Below the pieces are notes generated by a model. It was not told the origin of the DNA. It searched no databases and was given only the letters and a program-made list of their open reading frames with translations. Shown here piece after piece: positions 1 through 7,618 of a stretch of 64,000 nt of DNA (its first letter is position 1; every line of letters starts with the position of its first letter). A program made the position numbers and the translations under genes. Source of the DNA: JBFWUM01 sp050247255 (GTDB lineage Bacteria; Acidobacteriota; Vicinamibacteria; Vicinamibacterales; UBA2999); contig JBFWUM010000009.1 of assembly GCA_050247255.1 (NCBI GenBank), positions 26,719-90,718 on the forward strand, in the 5' to 3' direction.

Positions 1-17
1 TCGCCGCCAAGTAATCG

Positions 18-773
18 ATGACGCGACTGGTCAGCGGCGTCGTCCTCGCCGCCGCCGCGCTTGCGGCCATCTGGTTTCTGCCGCTGTTTGCGCTTCGCGT
101 GATCGCCTGCCTCGTCGCGGCGCTGGCGGCGCACGAGTACCTGCGCGTGGCCAGCGGCTCGGCGCCGCTGCCGGTGATGGGGCTGGTCGCGCTGAATTGC
201 TGGGTGGTGTCGAGCCCCGGCGACGGCATGGTGGTGCTGCTGCTGGCGCTGGGCTGGGTCGCCGTCGAGGTGTTGTGGGGCAACGTGCCGATCCAGCAGG
301 CGGCCGCGCGATTTCTGGCGCCCTGGTACATCGGCATGCCGCTGGGGATGCTCGTGGCGGTGCACGGCGCGGCGGGTGAGTGGGCGACCCTGGTGTTGAT
401 CGGCACCGTGGTGGTGAGCGACAGCGCGCAGTACTACACGGGGCGCGCGTTTGGCCGGCGGCCGCTGGCGCCGGCAATCAGCCCGAAGAAGACGATTGAA
501 GGGGCGATCGGCGGGCTGCTGTTCGGGACGCTGTTCCTGGCCATCGCCGGTCCATGGGCGCTTGGCGCCGGCGTCGTGCCGATGGCGCTGCTCGGCCTGG
601 CGGTGGCGACACTCGGGATCTGCGGCGACCTGTTCGAGTCGCGGTTGAAGCGCGCGTCGGGCGTGAAGGACAGCTCGTCGCTCATCCCCGGCCACGGCGG
701 CGTGCTCGACCGCATCGACGCGCTGCTGTTCGCGATCCCCGCGTTTTATCTGTTCTTGAGAGGCACCCCGTAA
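18..773 (+). CDS. cdsA: Phosphatidate cytidylyltransferase (CDP-diglyceride synthase)
   Basis: Integral membrane enzyme that makes CDP-diacylglycerol from phosphatidic acid and CTP, the branch point for phospholipids. The 251 residues are mostly hydrophobic helices. The C-terminal family signature is intact around residues 208-234: SRLKRASGVKDSSS followed by PGHGGVLDRID, with its K, D, H, GG and DR-D residues. The length is slightly short but within family range. It starts four bases after a TAA at 12-14 that looks like the end of an upstream gene (often uppS in this order; not verifiable here). The stop codon lies inside the palindrome at 762-811. dxr and rseP follow on the same strand. Confidence 0.95.
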   Translation: MTRLVSGVVLAAAALAAIWFLPLFALRVIACLVAALAAHEYLRVASGSAPLPVMGLVALNCWVVSSPGDGMVVLLLALGWVAVEVLWGNVPIQQAAARFLAPWYIGMPLGMLVAVHGAAGEWATLVLIGTVVVSDSAQYYTGRAFGRRPLAPAISPKKTIEGAIGGLLFGTLFLAIAGPWALGAGVVPMALLGLAVATLGICGDLFESRLKRASGVKDSSSLIPGHGGVLDRIDALLFAIPAFYLFLRGTP

Positions 774-811
774 AGGGGCGCCCGACGTCGGGCACCCCTT
801 TACGGGGTGCC
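762..811. repeat. 50-nt near-perfect palindrome over the cdsA stop codon
   Basis: Bases 762-786 pair with 787-811, 25 bp with one mismatch. The outer arms read GGCACCCCGTAAA (762-774) and TTTACGGGGTGCC (799-811); the inner core is CCCGACGTCGGG (781-792). It contains the cdsA TAA and ends seven bases before the dxr ATG. There is no U-tract, so it is not a classical terminator. It could be a dispersed palindromic repeat or a processing or attenuation hairpin. Confidence 0.85.
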
Positions 812-817
812 AGGTAT

Positions 818-1987
818 ATGAAGCATCTCGCCATCCTCGGGTCCACCGGATCGATCGGCCGCAGTACGCTGGCGGTCGTCGACGCGCACCCGTCGCGCCT
901 GCGGGTGGTGGCGCTTGCCGCCGGCGACAACGCCGAACTGCTGGCGGCGCAGGCGGCGGCGTACAGGCCGGCGGTCGTCGCGATGTCGTCAGGCGCCGCG
1001 GCGGATCGCCTGCGCGCCGCGCTCCCGGCGGGCGTCACGCCGGAGGTCGCTGCCGGGCCGGAAGGCCTGATCGCGGTCGCCACGCATCCCGATGTAGACA
1101 TCGTGATCTGCGCGTCCGCCGGGACCGCCGGCCTCGAGGCGGTGCTCGCCGCCATCGAGGCAGGGAAGACCATCGCGCTGGCCAACAAGGAAGTGCTGGT
1201 GATGGCGGGAGAGCTGGTGACTGCCGCGGCGCGGCGTCGCGGCGTGCCGATCCTCCCGGTCGACAGCGAGCACAACGCGATCCACCAGTGCCTGCACGGG
1301 CGCTCGCACACGGAAGTCCGGCGCCTGATCCTCACGGCATCCGGCGGCCCGTTTCGCGAGATGCCGGCAGAGCAACTCGCCGCGGTCGGCCCGGAGGCGG
1401 CGCTCCAGCACCCGACGTGGCAGATGGGCCGGAAGATCACCATCGACTCCGCCACGCTGATGAACAAGGGGCTCGAGGTGATCGAGGCGCGCTGGCTGTT
1501 CGGCGTCGGCGCCGATCAGATCGACGTGCTCGTGCATCCCCAGTCGATCGTCCACTCAATGGTGGAATTGAGCGACGGATCCGTGATCGCGCAGCTGGGG
1601 GTGACCGACATGCGGCTGCCGATCCAGTACGCCTGCTCGTATCCGGATCGCTGGGAGGCGTCGCTCCCGTCGCTCGACCTCGCCCGGGCCGGGCGGCTCG
1701 ATTTCCAGGCCCCGGACCTGCGGCGGTTTCCCTGCCTCGGGCTCGCGTATCGGGCGCTTACGGCCGGCGGGACCCTTGCAGTCGTCTTAAACGCAGCCAA
1801 CGAAGTGGCGGTGGAGGCGTTCCTGGATCGGCGGCTGGGCTTTACCGGTATTGCCCGCGTGATCGAACGGACGATGGACGCCCACCGTAGTGAAGGGGTG
1901 GACTCCCTGCCCGTCGTCCGGCGGGTCGATGCGTGGGCGCGCGAATACGCCCGCGCCGCGACCCGGGAGTTAGAATCAATAGCCTGA
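818..1987 (+). CDS. dxr: 1-deoxy-D-xylulose 5-phosphate reductoisomerase
   Basis: Second enzyme of the MEP isoprenoid pathway: NADPH-dependent conversion of DXP to MEP in the cytosol. The 389 residues match the usual length. Visible motifs are the NADPH loop GSTGSIG near residue 8, ANKE near 124, the metal/substrate segment VDSEHNAIHQ near 148, TASGGPFR, HPTWQMGRKITIDSATLMNK near 198 and LNAANEVAVEAF near the C-terminus. The ATG at 818 is chosen because MKHLAILGSTGSIG is the normal N-terminus; the open frame extends further upstream through cdsA but is not homologous there. rseP follows after 10 bases, a common arrangement with cdsA. Confidence 0.97.
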   Translation: MKHLAILGSTGSIGRSTLAVVDAHPSRLRVVALAAGDNAELLAAQAAAYRPAVVAMSSGAAADRLRAALPAGVTPEVAAGPEGLIAVATHPDVDIVICASAGTAGLEAVLAAIEAGKTIALANKEVLVMAGELVTAAARRRGVPILPVDSEHNAIHQCLHGRSHTEVRRLILTASGGPFREMPAEQLAAVGPEAALQHPTWQMGRKITIDSATLMNKGLEVIEARWLFGVGADQIDVLVHPQSIVHSMVELSDGSVIAQLGVTDMRLPIQYACSYPDRWEASLPSLDLARAGRLDFQAPDLRRFPCLGLAYRALTAGGTLAVVLNAANEVAVEAFLDRRLGFTGIARVIERTMDAHRSEGVDSLPVVRRVDAWAREYARAATRELESIA

Positions 1988-1997
1988 GGTCGCGCGC

Positions 1998-3335
1998 GTG
2001 ACAACCCTGCTGGCATTCCTGTTCGTTCTCGGCGTGCTCGTGTTCGTCCACGAGCTCGGCCATTACCTGGCGGCGCGCCGCGTCGGCGTTCGCGTGCTCG
2101 TGTTCTCGCTCGGCTTCGGGCCGAAGCTGCTGAAGACGACGCGCGGCGACACCGAGTACTGCATCAGCGCCATCCCGCTGGGCGGCTACGTCAAGATGGC
2201 CGGCGAATCGCCGGACGACCCGCGCAGCGGGGCGCCCGACGAGTTCATGTCGAAGTCCAAGTGGCAGCGGTTCCAGGTGCTCATCGCCGGGCCGGCCATG
2301 AACGTCATCCTCGCCGTCGTCGTGCTGGCCATCGTGCTGGCTCAGGGCGCGCAGGTGCCGGCGTACCAGGATGAACCGCCGGTGGTTGGCGCGGTCGAGG
2401 AGGACAGCCCGGCGGCGCGCGCCGGCATCCAGCCGGGCGATCGCATCCTGACGGTCGCCGGCCGCGAGGTCGACACCTGGGATCGCCTGTTTCTCGAGAT
2501 CGGCACGCGCGCCAGCCAGAACGTCGCGGTGACGCTGCTGCGCGACGGCCGGACGATGGCGGTCAACGTGACGCCGGTGCCGCAGTCACGGTTCGAGATC
2601 GGCGACATTGGCGTGCAGCCGGACGTGCAGCCGTTCTTCCCGCGCCTCAATCCCGGCGAGCCGGCGGATCGCGCCGGCTTCAAGGCGGGCGACACGATCG
2701 TGGCGGTCGACGGCAAGCGGATCACGTCGGGGCGCGGCCTCATCGCGGTCATCGCCGCGAACCCGAACACGCAGATCACGATGACCGTCCTGCGCGACGG
2801 CACGGAGCTGCAGGTCCCGGTGACCCCGACGCTTGGCGGCTGCACCGGCGTGGCCAGCAACGTCGGCTGCATCGGCGCGTCGATCAGCGAGCCGACCAAG
2901 ACGTTTCAGCCCGGCCCGTGGGAGGCCGTGATGCTGAGCGTCGAGCGCAACATCGAAGGGTCCGGGCTGATCTTCCGGACGCTCGGCGGTCTGTTCGTCG
3001 GGCAGACGTCGATCAAGCAGCTCCAGGGACCGGTGGCGATCGCGCAGCTGTCGGGCGAGTCGGCGCAGCTCGGGTGGATCGCGCTCTTCTCGCTGATGGC
3101 GACGCTCAGCCTCAACCTCGGGCTGCTGAACCTGCTGCCGATCCCGATGCTCGACGGCGGGCACATCCTGATCATGGGGCTCGAGGGGATTGCCCGGCGT
3201 GACTTCAGCATGGCGGTGAAGGAGAAGATGCTCCTCGCCGGCTTCGTCCTCATCCTCATGCTCATGGTGACCGTCATCTACAACGACCTGACGCGCGTCA
3301 GCTGGCTCGAGCAGCTGATGCCATGGAGGAACTGA
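1998..3335 (+). CDS. rseP: RIP metalloprotease RseP (site-2 protease)
   Basis: Inner-membrane zinc protease that cleaves transmembrane substrates such as anti-sigma factors and signal-peptide remnants. It has 445 residues and a GTG start. The zinc motif HELGH is at residues 18-22 in the first helix. Two PDZ domains occupy roughly 120-200 and 215-285, with carboxylate-loop-like segments AGIQPGDRILTV and AGFKAGDTIVAVDG. The third zinc ligand lies in the C-terminal LLNLLPIPMLDGGH motif near residues 377-390. Its stop overlaps the start of the next gene (ATGA at 3335), so the two are probably translationally coupled. Confidence 0.96.
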   Translation: MTTLLAFLFVLGVLVFVHELGHYLAARRVGVRVLVFSLGFGPKLLKTTRGDTEYCISAIPLGGYVKMAGESPDDPRSGAPDEFMSKSKWQRFQVLIAGPAMNVILAVVVLAIVLAQGAQVPAYQDEPPVVGAVEEDSPAARAGIQPGDRILTVAGREVDTWDRLFLEIGTRASQNVAVTLLRDGRTMAVNVTPVPQSRFEIGDIGVQPDVQPFFPRLNPGEPADRAGFKAGDTIVAVDGKRITSGRGLIAVIAANPNTQITMTVLRDGTELQVPVTPTLGGCTGVASNVGCIGASISEPTKTFQPGPWEAVMLSVERNIEGSGLIFRTLGGLFVGQTSIKQLQGPVAIAQLSGESAQLGWIALFSLMATLSLNLGLLNLLPIPMLDGGHILIMGLEGIARRDFSMAVKEKMLLAGFVLILMLMVTVIYNDLTRVSWLEQLMPWRN

Positions 3336-4237
3336 TGCGGGCTGCCGTGCTTGCTCTCATTGCTGCCGTGGCGCTCGCGGTGCCTGCCGCGGCGCAGACC
3401 CCGGTGACCCAGGCCGATATCCAGCGGCTGCAGGACAACGTGTTCCAGGCGGGCAACGACATCCAGCAGCTGCGCAGCCGCGACGCCGACCGCGCGCAGC
3501 AGCTGCAGGCGGCGATCGACGACCTGCGCGACGAGGTGATCTACCTCAAGGTGAAGCTGCGCAAGGAGAACACGCTGGCGCGCAGCGAGTACGCCGACGT
3601 GCGCGACCGGATCGAGGGTGTGCGCACCGAGGCGCGGAACGAATACGCGCGGCTGACCGCGCCGCCTCCGGCCCCGGCTCCCGCGCCGGCTCCGGCTCCC
3701 GCTGCTGCGCCGCCGGCGACGGCCACGGCCTCAACCGGCGCCGGCACCATTCCCGTCGGCACCGAGATCGACGTCCGGCTGCAGTCGGTGTTGAACTCCG
3801 GCACCAACATGGTGGAAGACCGCTTCGAGGCGACCACGCTGGCGGCGGTCAACATCGGCGGCCGCACCGTCATTCCCGCAGGCGCGGTCATGCGCGGCGT
3901 CATCACCGACGTGAAGCCGGCCGGCCGGGTCAACCGCACCGGGAGCCTGACGGTGAGCTTCGACCAGGTGACGGTGAACGGCCGCGCCTACCCGATGCGC
4001 GGCACCGTGACGCAGACGATTGAGAGCGAAGGGATCCGCGGCGATGTCGGCCGTGCCGGCGCGGGCGCCGGCGTCGGCGCGATCATCGGCGGCCTGCTTG
4101 GCGGCGTGCGCGGGGCCGTGCTCGGCGCCGTCATCGGCGGCGGCGGCACGATCGCCGCGACGGAAGGCGAGCAGGTCAACCTGCCACAGGGGTCGGTGCT
4201 CCGCGTGCGCATCGACTCGCCGCTGACGATCAATTGA
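3335..4237 (+). CDS. Secreted protein with coiled coil, Pro/Ala linker and glycine-rich C-terminal domain
   Basis: 300 residues, function not recognised. An N-terminal signal peptide (MRAAVLALIAAVALAVPAAAQ) is followed by a Gln/Arg-rich coiled coil (about 25-100), an Ala-Pro repeat linker (about 110-130), then a beta-rich domain starting near IPVGTEIDVRL. That domain resembles envelope proteins that end in a conjugal-transfer TrbI-like or glycine-zipper fold; AGAGAGVGAIIGGLLGGVRG is a clear glycine zipper. The ATG at 3335 is preferred over 3323 because GGAGG sits five bases before it and the ATGA overlap with rseP fits. It lies at the end of the cdsA-dxr-rseP run, suggesting an envelope role (inference). 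An assembly gap begins four bases after the stop. Confidence 0.75.
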   Translation: MRAAVLALIAAVALAVPAAAQTPVTQADIQRLQDNVFQAGNDIQQLRSRDADRAQQLQAAIDDLRDEVIYLKVKLRKENTLARSEYADVRDRIEGVRTEARNEYARLTAPPPAPAPAPAPAPAAAPPATATASTGAGTIPVGTEIDVRLQSVLNSGTNMVEDRFEATTLAAVNIGGRTVIPAGAVMRGVITDVKPAGRVNRTGSLTVSFDQVTVNGRAYPMRGTVTQTIESEGIRGDVGRAGAGAGVGAIIGGLLGGVRGAVLGAVIGGGGTIAATEGEQVNLPQGSVLRVRIDSPLTIN

Positions 4238-4241
4238 GATC

Positions 4242-4341
4242 NNNNNNNNNNNNNNNNNNNNNNNNNNNNNNNNNNNNNNNNNNNNNNNNNNNNNNNNNNN
4301 NNNNNNNNNNNNNNNNNNNNNNNNNNNNNNNNNNNNNNNNN
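4242..4341. other. Assembly gap (100 N)
   Basis: Exactly 100 N, the default spacer for a scaffold join of unknown size. The right flank begins at the first base of a dispersed hairpin repeat (4342-4365). No duplicated flank is visible here, unlike the gap at 27535. Genes on either side should not be assumed adjacent in the genome. Confidence 0.98.
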
Positions 4342-4365
4342 GTGGCTTCCGCCTTCAGGCGGAAG
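4342..4365. repeat. TTCA-loop hairpin repeat, copy 1
   Basis: GTGG followed by the perfect hairpin CTTCCGCC-TTCA-GGCGGAAG (4346-4365). The same unit recurs at 10119-10191 and, with a different loop, at 17867-17886. The TGA stop of the minus-strand acetyltransferase (4355-4357) lies in its loop, so the repeat encodes that protein's last residues. Confidence 0.85.
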
Positions 4366-4876
4366 GCTCGGCGCGGTAGACGACGTGCTCCGCGCCGTTC
4401 CACCACACCTTCTCGACCGCCTGCATCCCAATCCGCTCGGCAACCTTCTGTGACGCCGTGTTGGCCGGGCGGATCAGCGAAATCACTTCCGGGTAGTTCC
4501 AGCGGCTGAAGGCCGCGTCGCGCACCGCGGCCGCCGCCTCGGTTGCGTAGCCCTTCCCCCAGTGCTTTCGGTCGAGCAGCCAGCCGATCTCCGGGCGCCG
4601 TCTGCCCTGGACCGTCTGCATCATCAGCCCGACCTGGCCGACGGGCGATCCGCTCGCTTTGTCCAACACCAGCCAGAGGCCGTGACCGTCCGTGTGGTAA
4701 CGCTCGAGCTGGCGGTGCAGCCAGTCGTCGGCAGCCTCGCGGCTGAAACGGCGGTCGTAGTGGTGGCTGACCTCAGGGTCGGCGAGCATCGCCGCCAGGA
4801 AGTCGAGATCAGACGGCACGAGCTCGCGGAGCGCGAGCCGCTCGGTGTCGAGCACGGGGCGGGCGTCGGAAGTCAC
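4355..4876 (-). CDS. GNAT family N-acetyltransferase (RimJ/RimL type)
   Basis: 173 residues, the usual length for the RimJ/RimL branch of acetyl-CoA-dependent N-acyltransferases. It opens with LDTERLALRELVPSDLDFL, typical of this branch. The acetyl-CoA loop is the RKHWGKGYATEAA segment (Q/R-x-x-G-x-G/A) near residues 105-117, followed by an IRPANTASQKVAERIGM segment, the classical N-x-x-S-x-x-x-x-x-K-x-G-F/M motif. The substrate (protein N-terminus, amino acid or small amine) cannot be told. The last residues and the stop come from the hairpin repeat at 4342-4365. It is separated from the acetyltransferase remnant upstream by about 10 bases. Confidence 0.9.
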   Translation of the reverse strand: MTSDARPVLDTERLALRELVPSDLDFLAAMLADPEVSHHYDRRFSREAADDWLHRQLERYHTDGHGLWLVLDKASGSPVGQVGLMMQTVQGRRRPEIGWLLDRKHWGKGYATEAAAAVRDAAFSRWNYPEVISLIRPANTASQKVAERIGMQAVEKVWWNGAEHVVYRAEPSA

Positions 4877-4885
4877 GCAAACGAT

Positions 4886-5227
4886 CTAACCACAAAGTCC
4901 TTTTTCGTAGCAGACGCTGTGCGCGCTGGCGGCGTACTCCCCGAAGCAGGGGATGCCCCGGCCGCGGGCCTCGGGCCGCACGAACATCCGCTTGATTTCG
5001 ACGATATCGCCCTCGAGCGGCCGCAAGGCGCCGCAGCCCAGCGGGCCGCCCTTGTCGTAGGCAATCAGGAAGACCCCGCCGTGGGCGATGAGCGAGGCGG
5101 CGTCGATCCCAAACACCGGCGCTCCGGGATAGCGAACGTGGAACTCGGCGTCCAGCTCCGCGCTGAGCGCCACGGCGTTTGGTGACGTCGGATCTGCTTC
5201 AACGACCGTAGGAGCGACGGAGGTCAC
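4886..5227 (-). pseudogene. GNAT acetyltransferase with an internal deletion
   Basis: 113 residues in one open frame. The N-terminal two thirds is a normal GNAT fold ending at the acetyl-CoA loop (VRPEARGRGI). The next residues, PCFGEYAASAHSVCYEK, are what normally forms the extreme C-terminus of this GNAT subfamily (GYRRIPxFGEY...SVCFEK). About 40 residues between them, covering the CoA-binding helix and the following strand, are absent without a frameshift. Related full-length proteins are about 150-170 residues. I infer an in-frame deletion that should abolish acetyl-CoA binding. It could be a genuine pseudogene or a collapsed assembly. It starts just before the inverted repeat at 5238-5303. 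Confidence 0.7.
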
Positions 5228-5237
5228 GGAGACGTTT

Positions 5238-5303
5238 AAACCACAAAGAACACGAAGCGCACAAAGGTTTTGGGATCTTGTGACCTTTGTGTCCTTTGTG
5301 GTT
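5238..5303. repeat. Imperfect inverted repeat of the AACCACAAAG type
   Basis: The left arm (5238-5268) contains AACCACAAAGAACAC and, after about 7 extra bases, ACAAAGGT. The right arm 5283-5303 is the reverse complement form (ACCTTTGTGTCCTTTGTGGTT, split as ACCTTTGTG and TCCTTTGTGGTT). It is AT-richer than its surroundings and lies between the acetyltransferase remnant and the 3' end of hemL. It resembles the ends of the larger element at 37877-38099. Confidence 0.75.
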
Positions 5304-5329
5304 AATACCGGCCTCCGTGTGCTCCGTGG

Positions 5330-6625
5330 CTATTTACGGCGGGCGACGTCCTTCATCGCGCCCTTTGCGGCCTCGATGGTGTGCCGCACGTGGCGTTCGG
5401 TGTGGGCAGCCGACAGGAACCACGCCTCGAACTGCGACGGCGGGGGATAGACGCCGCGCGTGAGCATCCCGTTGAAGAACGCGGCGTAGGCGGCGGTGTC
5501 GGCGGCGACGGCGGAGGCGTAGCTGCGCACCGGCGCGGCGGTGAAGAACGGCGTGACCAGCGAACCGAACGCGTTGACCTGCAGCGGCACGTTGGCGGCC
5601 CGCGCGGCGTCGGCCAATCCAGCGGCGAGCCGCGTGCCGAGCGATGCCAGCTGCGTGTAGAGCCGCGGAGTCAGGCGCTTGAGTGCCCAAAGCCCGGCGC
5701 TCATCGCCACTGGGTTACCCGATAAGGTCCCTGCCTGGTACACCGGGCCGGCTGGCGCGACGAGGTCCATGATCTCCGCGCGGCCGCCGTAGGCGCCGAC
5801 GGGCAGGCCGCCGCCGATGATCTTGCCGAGGCAGGTGAGATCGGGGGTGACGCCGAACAGCCGCTGCGCGCCGCCCGCGCCGGCGCGGAAGCCGGAGATT
5901 ACCTCATCGAAGATCAGCACGGCGCCGTGGGCATCGGCGAGGTCGCGCAGTCCCTGCAGGAACCCGGGCGCCGGCGGAACCACGCCGATGTTGCCGGCGA
6001 TCGGCTCCACGATAATCGCCGCGATCTGATCGCGATGGGCATCGCAGAGCGCCCGTACCGAGTCGAGGTCGTTGTAGCTGGCGATGAGCGTATCCGCGCT
6101 GACCGCGGGCGGGACGCCCGGGCTGTTCGGCACGCCCAGGGTCAGCGCCCCGGAGCCGGCCTTCACCAGGAACGCGTCGGCGTGCCCGTGATAGCACCCC
6201 TCGAACTTGATGATGCGCGCGCGCTGCGTGAACGCCCTGGCCACGCGCAGCGCGCTCATCGCCGCCTCGGTCCCCGAGCTGACGAACCGGACGCGCTCGA
6301 CCGAGGGCATCAGCGCGCGCACGCGTTCGCCAAGCTCGATCTCGAGAGGGCTTGGTGCGCCGAAGCTGGTGCCCTGCCTGGCCGCCGCCGTCACCGCCTT
6401 CACCAGTCCAGCCGGGGCGTGGCCGTGAATGAGCGGCCCCCACGACATGACGTAGTCGATGAAGCGGTTGCCGTCGACGTCCTGAATGATGGCGCCCGAC
6501 GCCTTGCGGATGAACAGCGGGCCGCCGCCTACTGCCTTGAATGCTCTAACGGGACTGTCGACGCCGCCGGGCAGGATCTTGGTGGCGCGGGCGAAGAGCT
6601 TCCTGGATGTCGCTGGTCGCTTCAC
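5330..6625 (-). CDS. hemL: Glutamate-1-semialdehyde 2,1-aminomutase
   Basis: PLP/PMP enzyme converting glutamate-1-semialdehyde to 5-aminolevulinate, the last step of the C5 route. 431 residues, the normal length. Recognisable motifs: LPGGVDSPVRAFKAVGGGP at the N-terminus, YVMSWGPLIHGHAP, SSGTEAAMSALRVAR, FEGCYHGHAD, IFDEVISGFR and the PLP lysine in CLGKIIGGGLPVGAYGG near residue 268. The GTG start at 6625 overlaps the hemB stop (GTGA), giving VKRPATSRKLF, the family N-terminus. It is the last gene of the hem operon. Confidence 0.97.
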   Translation of the reverse strand: MKRPATSRKLFARATKILPGGVDSPVRAFKAVGGGPLFIRKASGAIIQDVDGNRFIDYVMSWGPLIHGHAPAGLVKAVTAAARQGTSFGAPSPLEIELGERVRALMPSVERVRFVSSGTEAAMSALRVARAFTQRARIIKFEGCYHGHADAFLVKAGSGALTLGVPNSPGVPPAVSADTLIASYNDLDSVRALCDAHRDQIAAIIVEPIAGNIGVVPPAPGFLQGLRDLADAHGAVLIFDEVISGFRAGAGGAQRLFGVTPDLTCLGKIIGGGLPVGAYGGRAEIMDLVAPAGPVYQAGTLSGNPVAMSAGLWALKRLTPRLYTQLASLGTRLAAGLADAARAANVPLQVNAFGSLVTPFFTAAPVRSYASAVAADTAAYAAFFNGMLTRGVYPPPSQFEAWFLSAAHTERHVRHTIEAAKGAMKDVARRK

Positions 6626-7611
6626 AGGAGCTTCGCCGCTTCTCGAGCGTAGTAGGTCACGATAATGTCCGCTCCGGCCCGGCGGATGCTCACCAGCGTC
6701 TCCATCATCGCCCGCGTCTCGTCGATCCAGCCGTTGCGCGCAGCGGCCTTCAACATCGCGTACTCGCCGCTCACGTGGTAGGCGGCGGTCGGCTGCCCGA
6801 AGCGCTCCTTCACGCGGCGAATGACGTCGAGGTACGGCACGGCCGGCTTCACCATGACGATGTCCGCGCCTTCGGCCAGGTCGGCCTCGACTTCGCGCAG
6901 CGCCTCGTCGGCGTTGGCCGGGTCCATCTGGTGGCTGCGGCGATCGCCGAACTGCGGCGCCGAATCGGCGGCCTCGCGGAACGGGCCGTAGAACGCCGAG
7001 CAGTACTTGACCGCATACGAGACAATGCCCACGCGATCGAACCCGCGCTCGTCGAGCGCCGTCCGGATGGCGCCGACGCGGCCGTCCATCATGTCGGAGG
7101 GGGCGATGAAATCGGCTCCGGCGACGGCGTGCGACAGCGCCGCCTGGACGAGATGCTCCACCGTGACGTCGTTGACGATCTCCTCGCCGTCGAGGATGCC
7201 GCAGTGGCCGTGATCGGTGTACTCGCACAGGCAGACATCGGTCATCACGACCAGGCCCGGCACCTCGCGCTTCAAGGCGCGGACGGCTGCCTGCACCGGG
7301 GCCTCGGGGTCGGCGGCCGCCGTACCTGCCGCGTCCTTCATGGCTGGCAGCCCGAACAGCAGCACGCCCGGCACGCCGTCCGCCTTTGCGCCCGCCGCCT
7401 CCTTGACCGCCTCGTCGACCGACAACTGGAACACGCCCGGCATGGAGCTGACTTCCTTGCGGACGCCGCGCCCTTCGACGACGAACAGCGGATAGATCAA
7501 CTGGTCGGGCGAGAGCCGCGTTTCGCGGACCAGCGAGCGGATCGCCTCGCTGCGCCGCAAGCGACGCGGCCGCCTGGTGAGCGCCAGGCGCGTGGATGCT
7601 GCTACAGCCAT
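6622..7611 (-). CDS. hemB: Delta-aminolevulinic acid dehydratase (porphobilinogen synthase)
   Basis: Condenses two 5-aminolevulinate molecules into porphobilinogen. 329 residues from the ATG at 7611; an upstream in-frame ATG at 7659 would overlap the previous gene and adds no homology. The zinc-type cysteine cluster DVCLCEYTDHGHCG is present near residues 115-130. Schiff-base lysines lie in SYAVKYCSAFYGPFREA (near 202) and VMVKPAVPYLD (near 253), and YHVSGEYAM follows. The three cysteines suggest a Zn2+-dependent enzyme rather than the Mg2+ type. It starts eight bases after the cobA-hemD stop. Confidence 0.97.
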   Translation of the reverse strand: MAVAASTRLALTRRPRRLRRSEAIRSLVRETRLSPDQLIYPLFVVEGRGVRKEVSSMPGVFQLSVDEAVKEAAGAKADGVPGVLLFGLPAMKDAAGTAAADPEAPVQAAVRALKREVPGLVVMTDVCLCEYTDHGHCGILDGEEIVNDVTVEHLVQAALSHAVAGADFIAPSDMMDGRVGAIRTALDERGFDRVGIVSYAVKYCSAFYGPFREAADSAPQFGDRRSHQMDPANADEALREVEADLAEGADIVMVKPAVPYLDVIRRVKERFGQPTAAYHVSGEYAMLKAAARNGWIDETRAMMETLVSIRRAGADIIVTYYAREAAKLL

Positions 7612-7618
7612 GCGTTCA

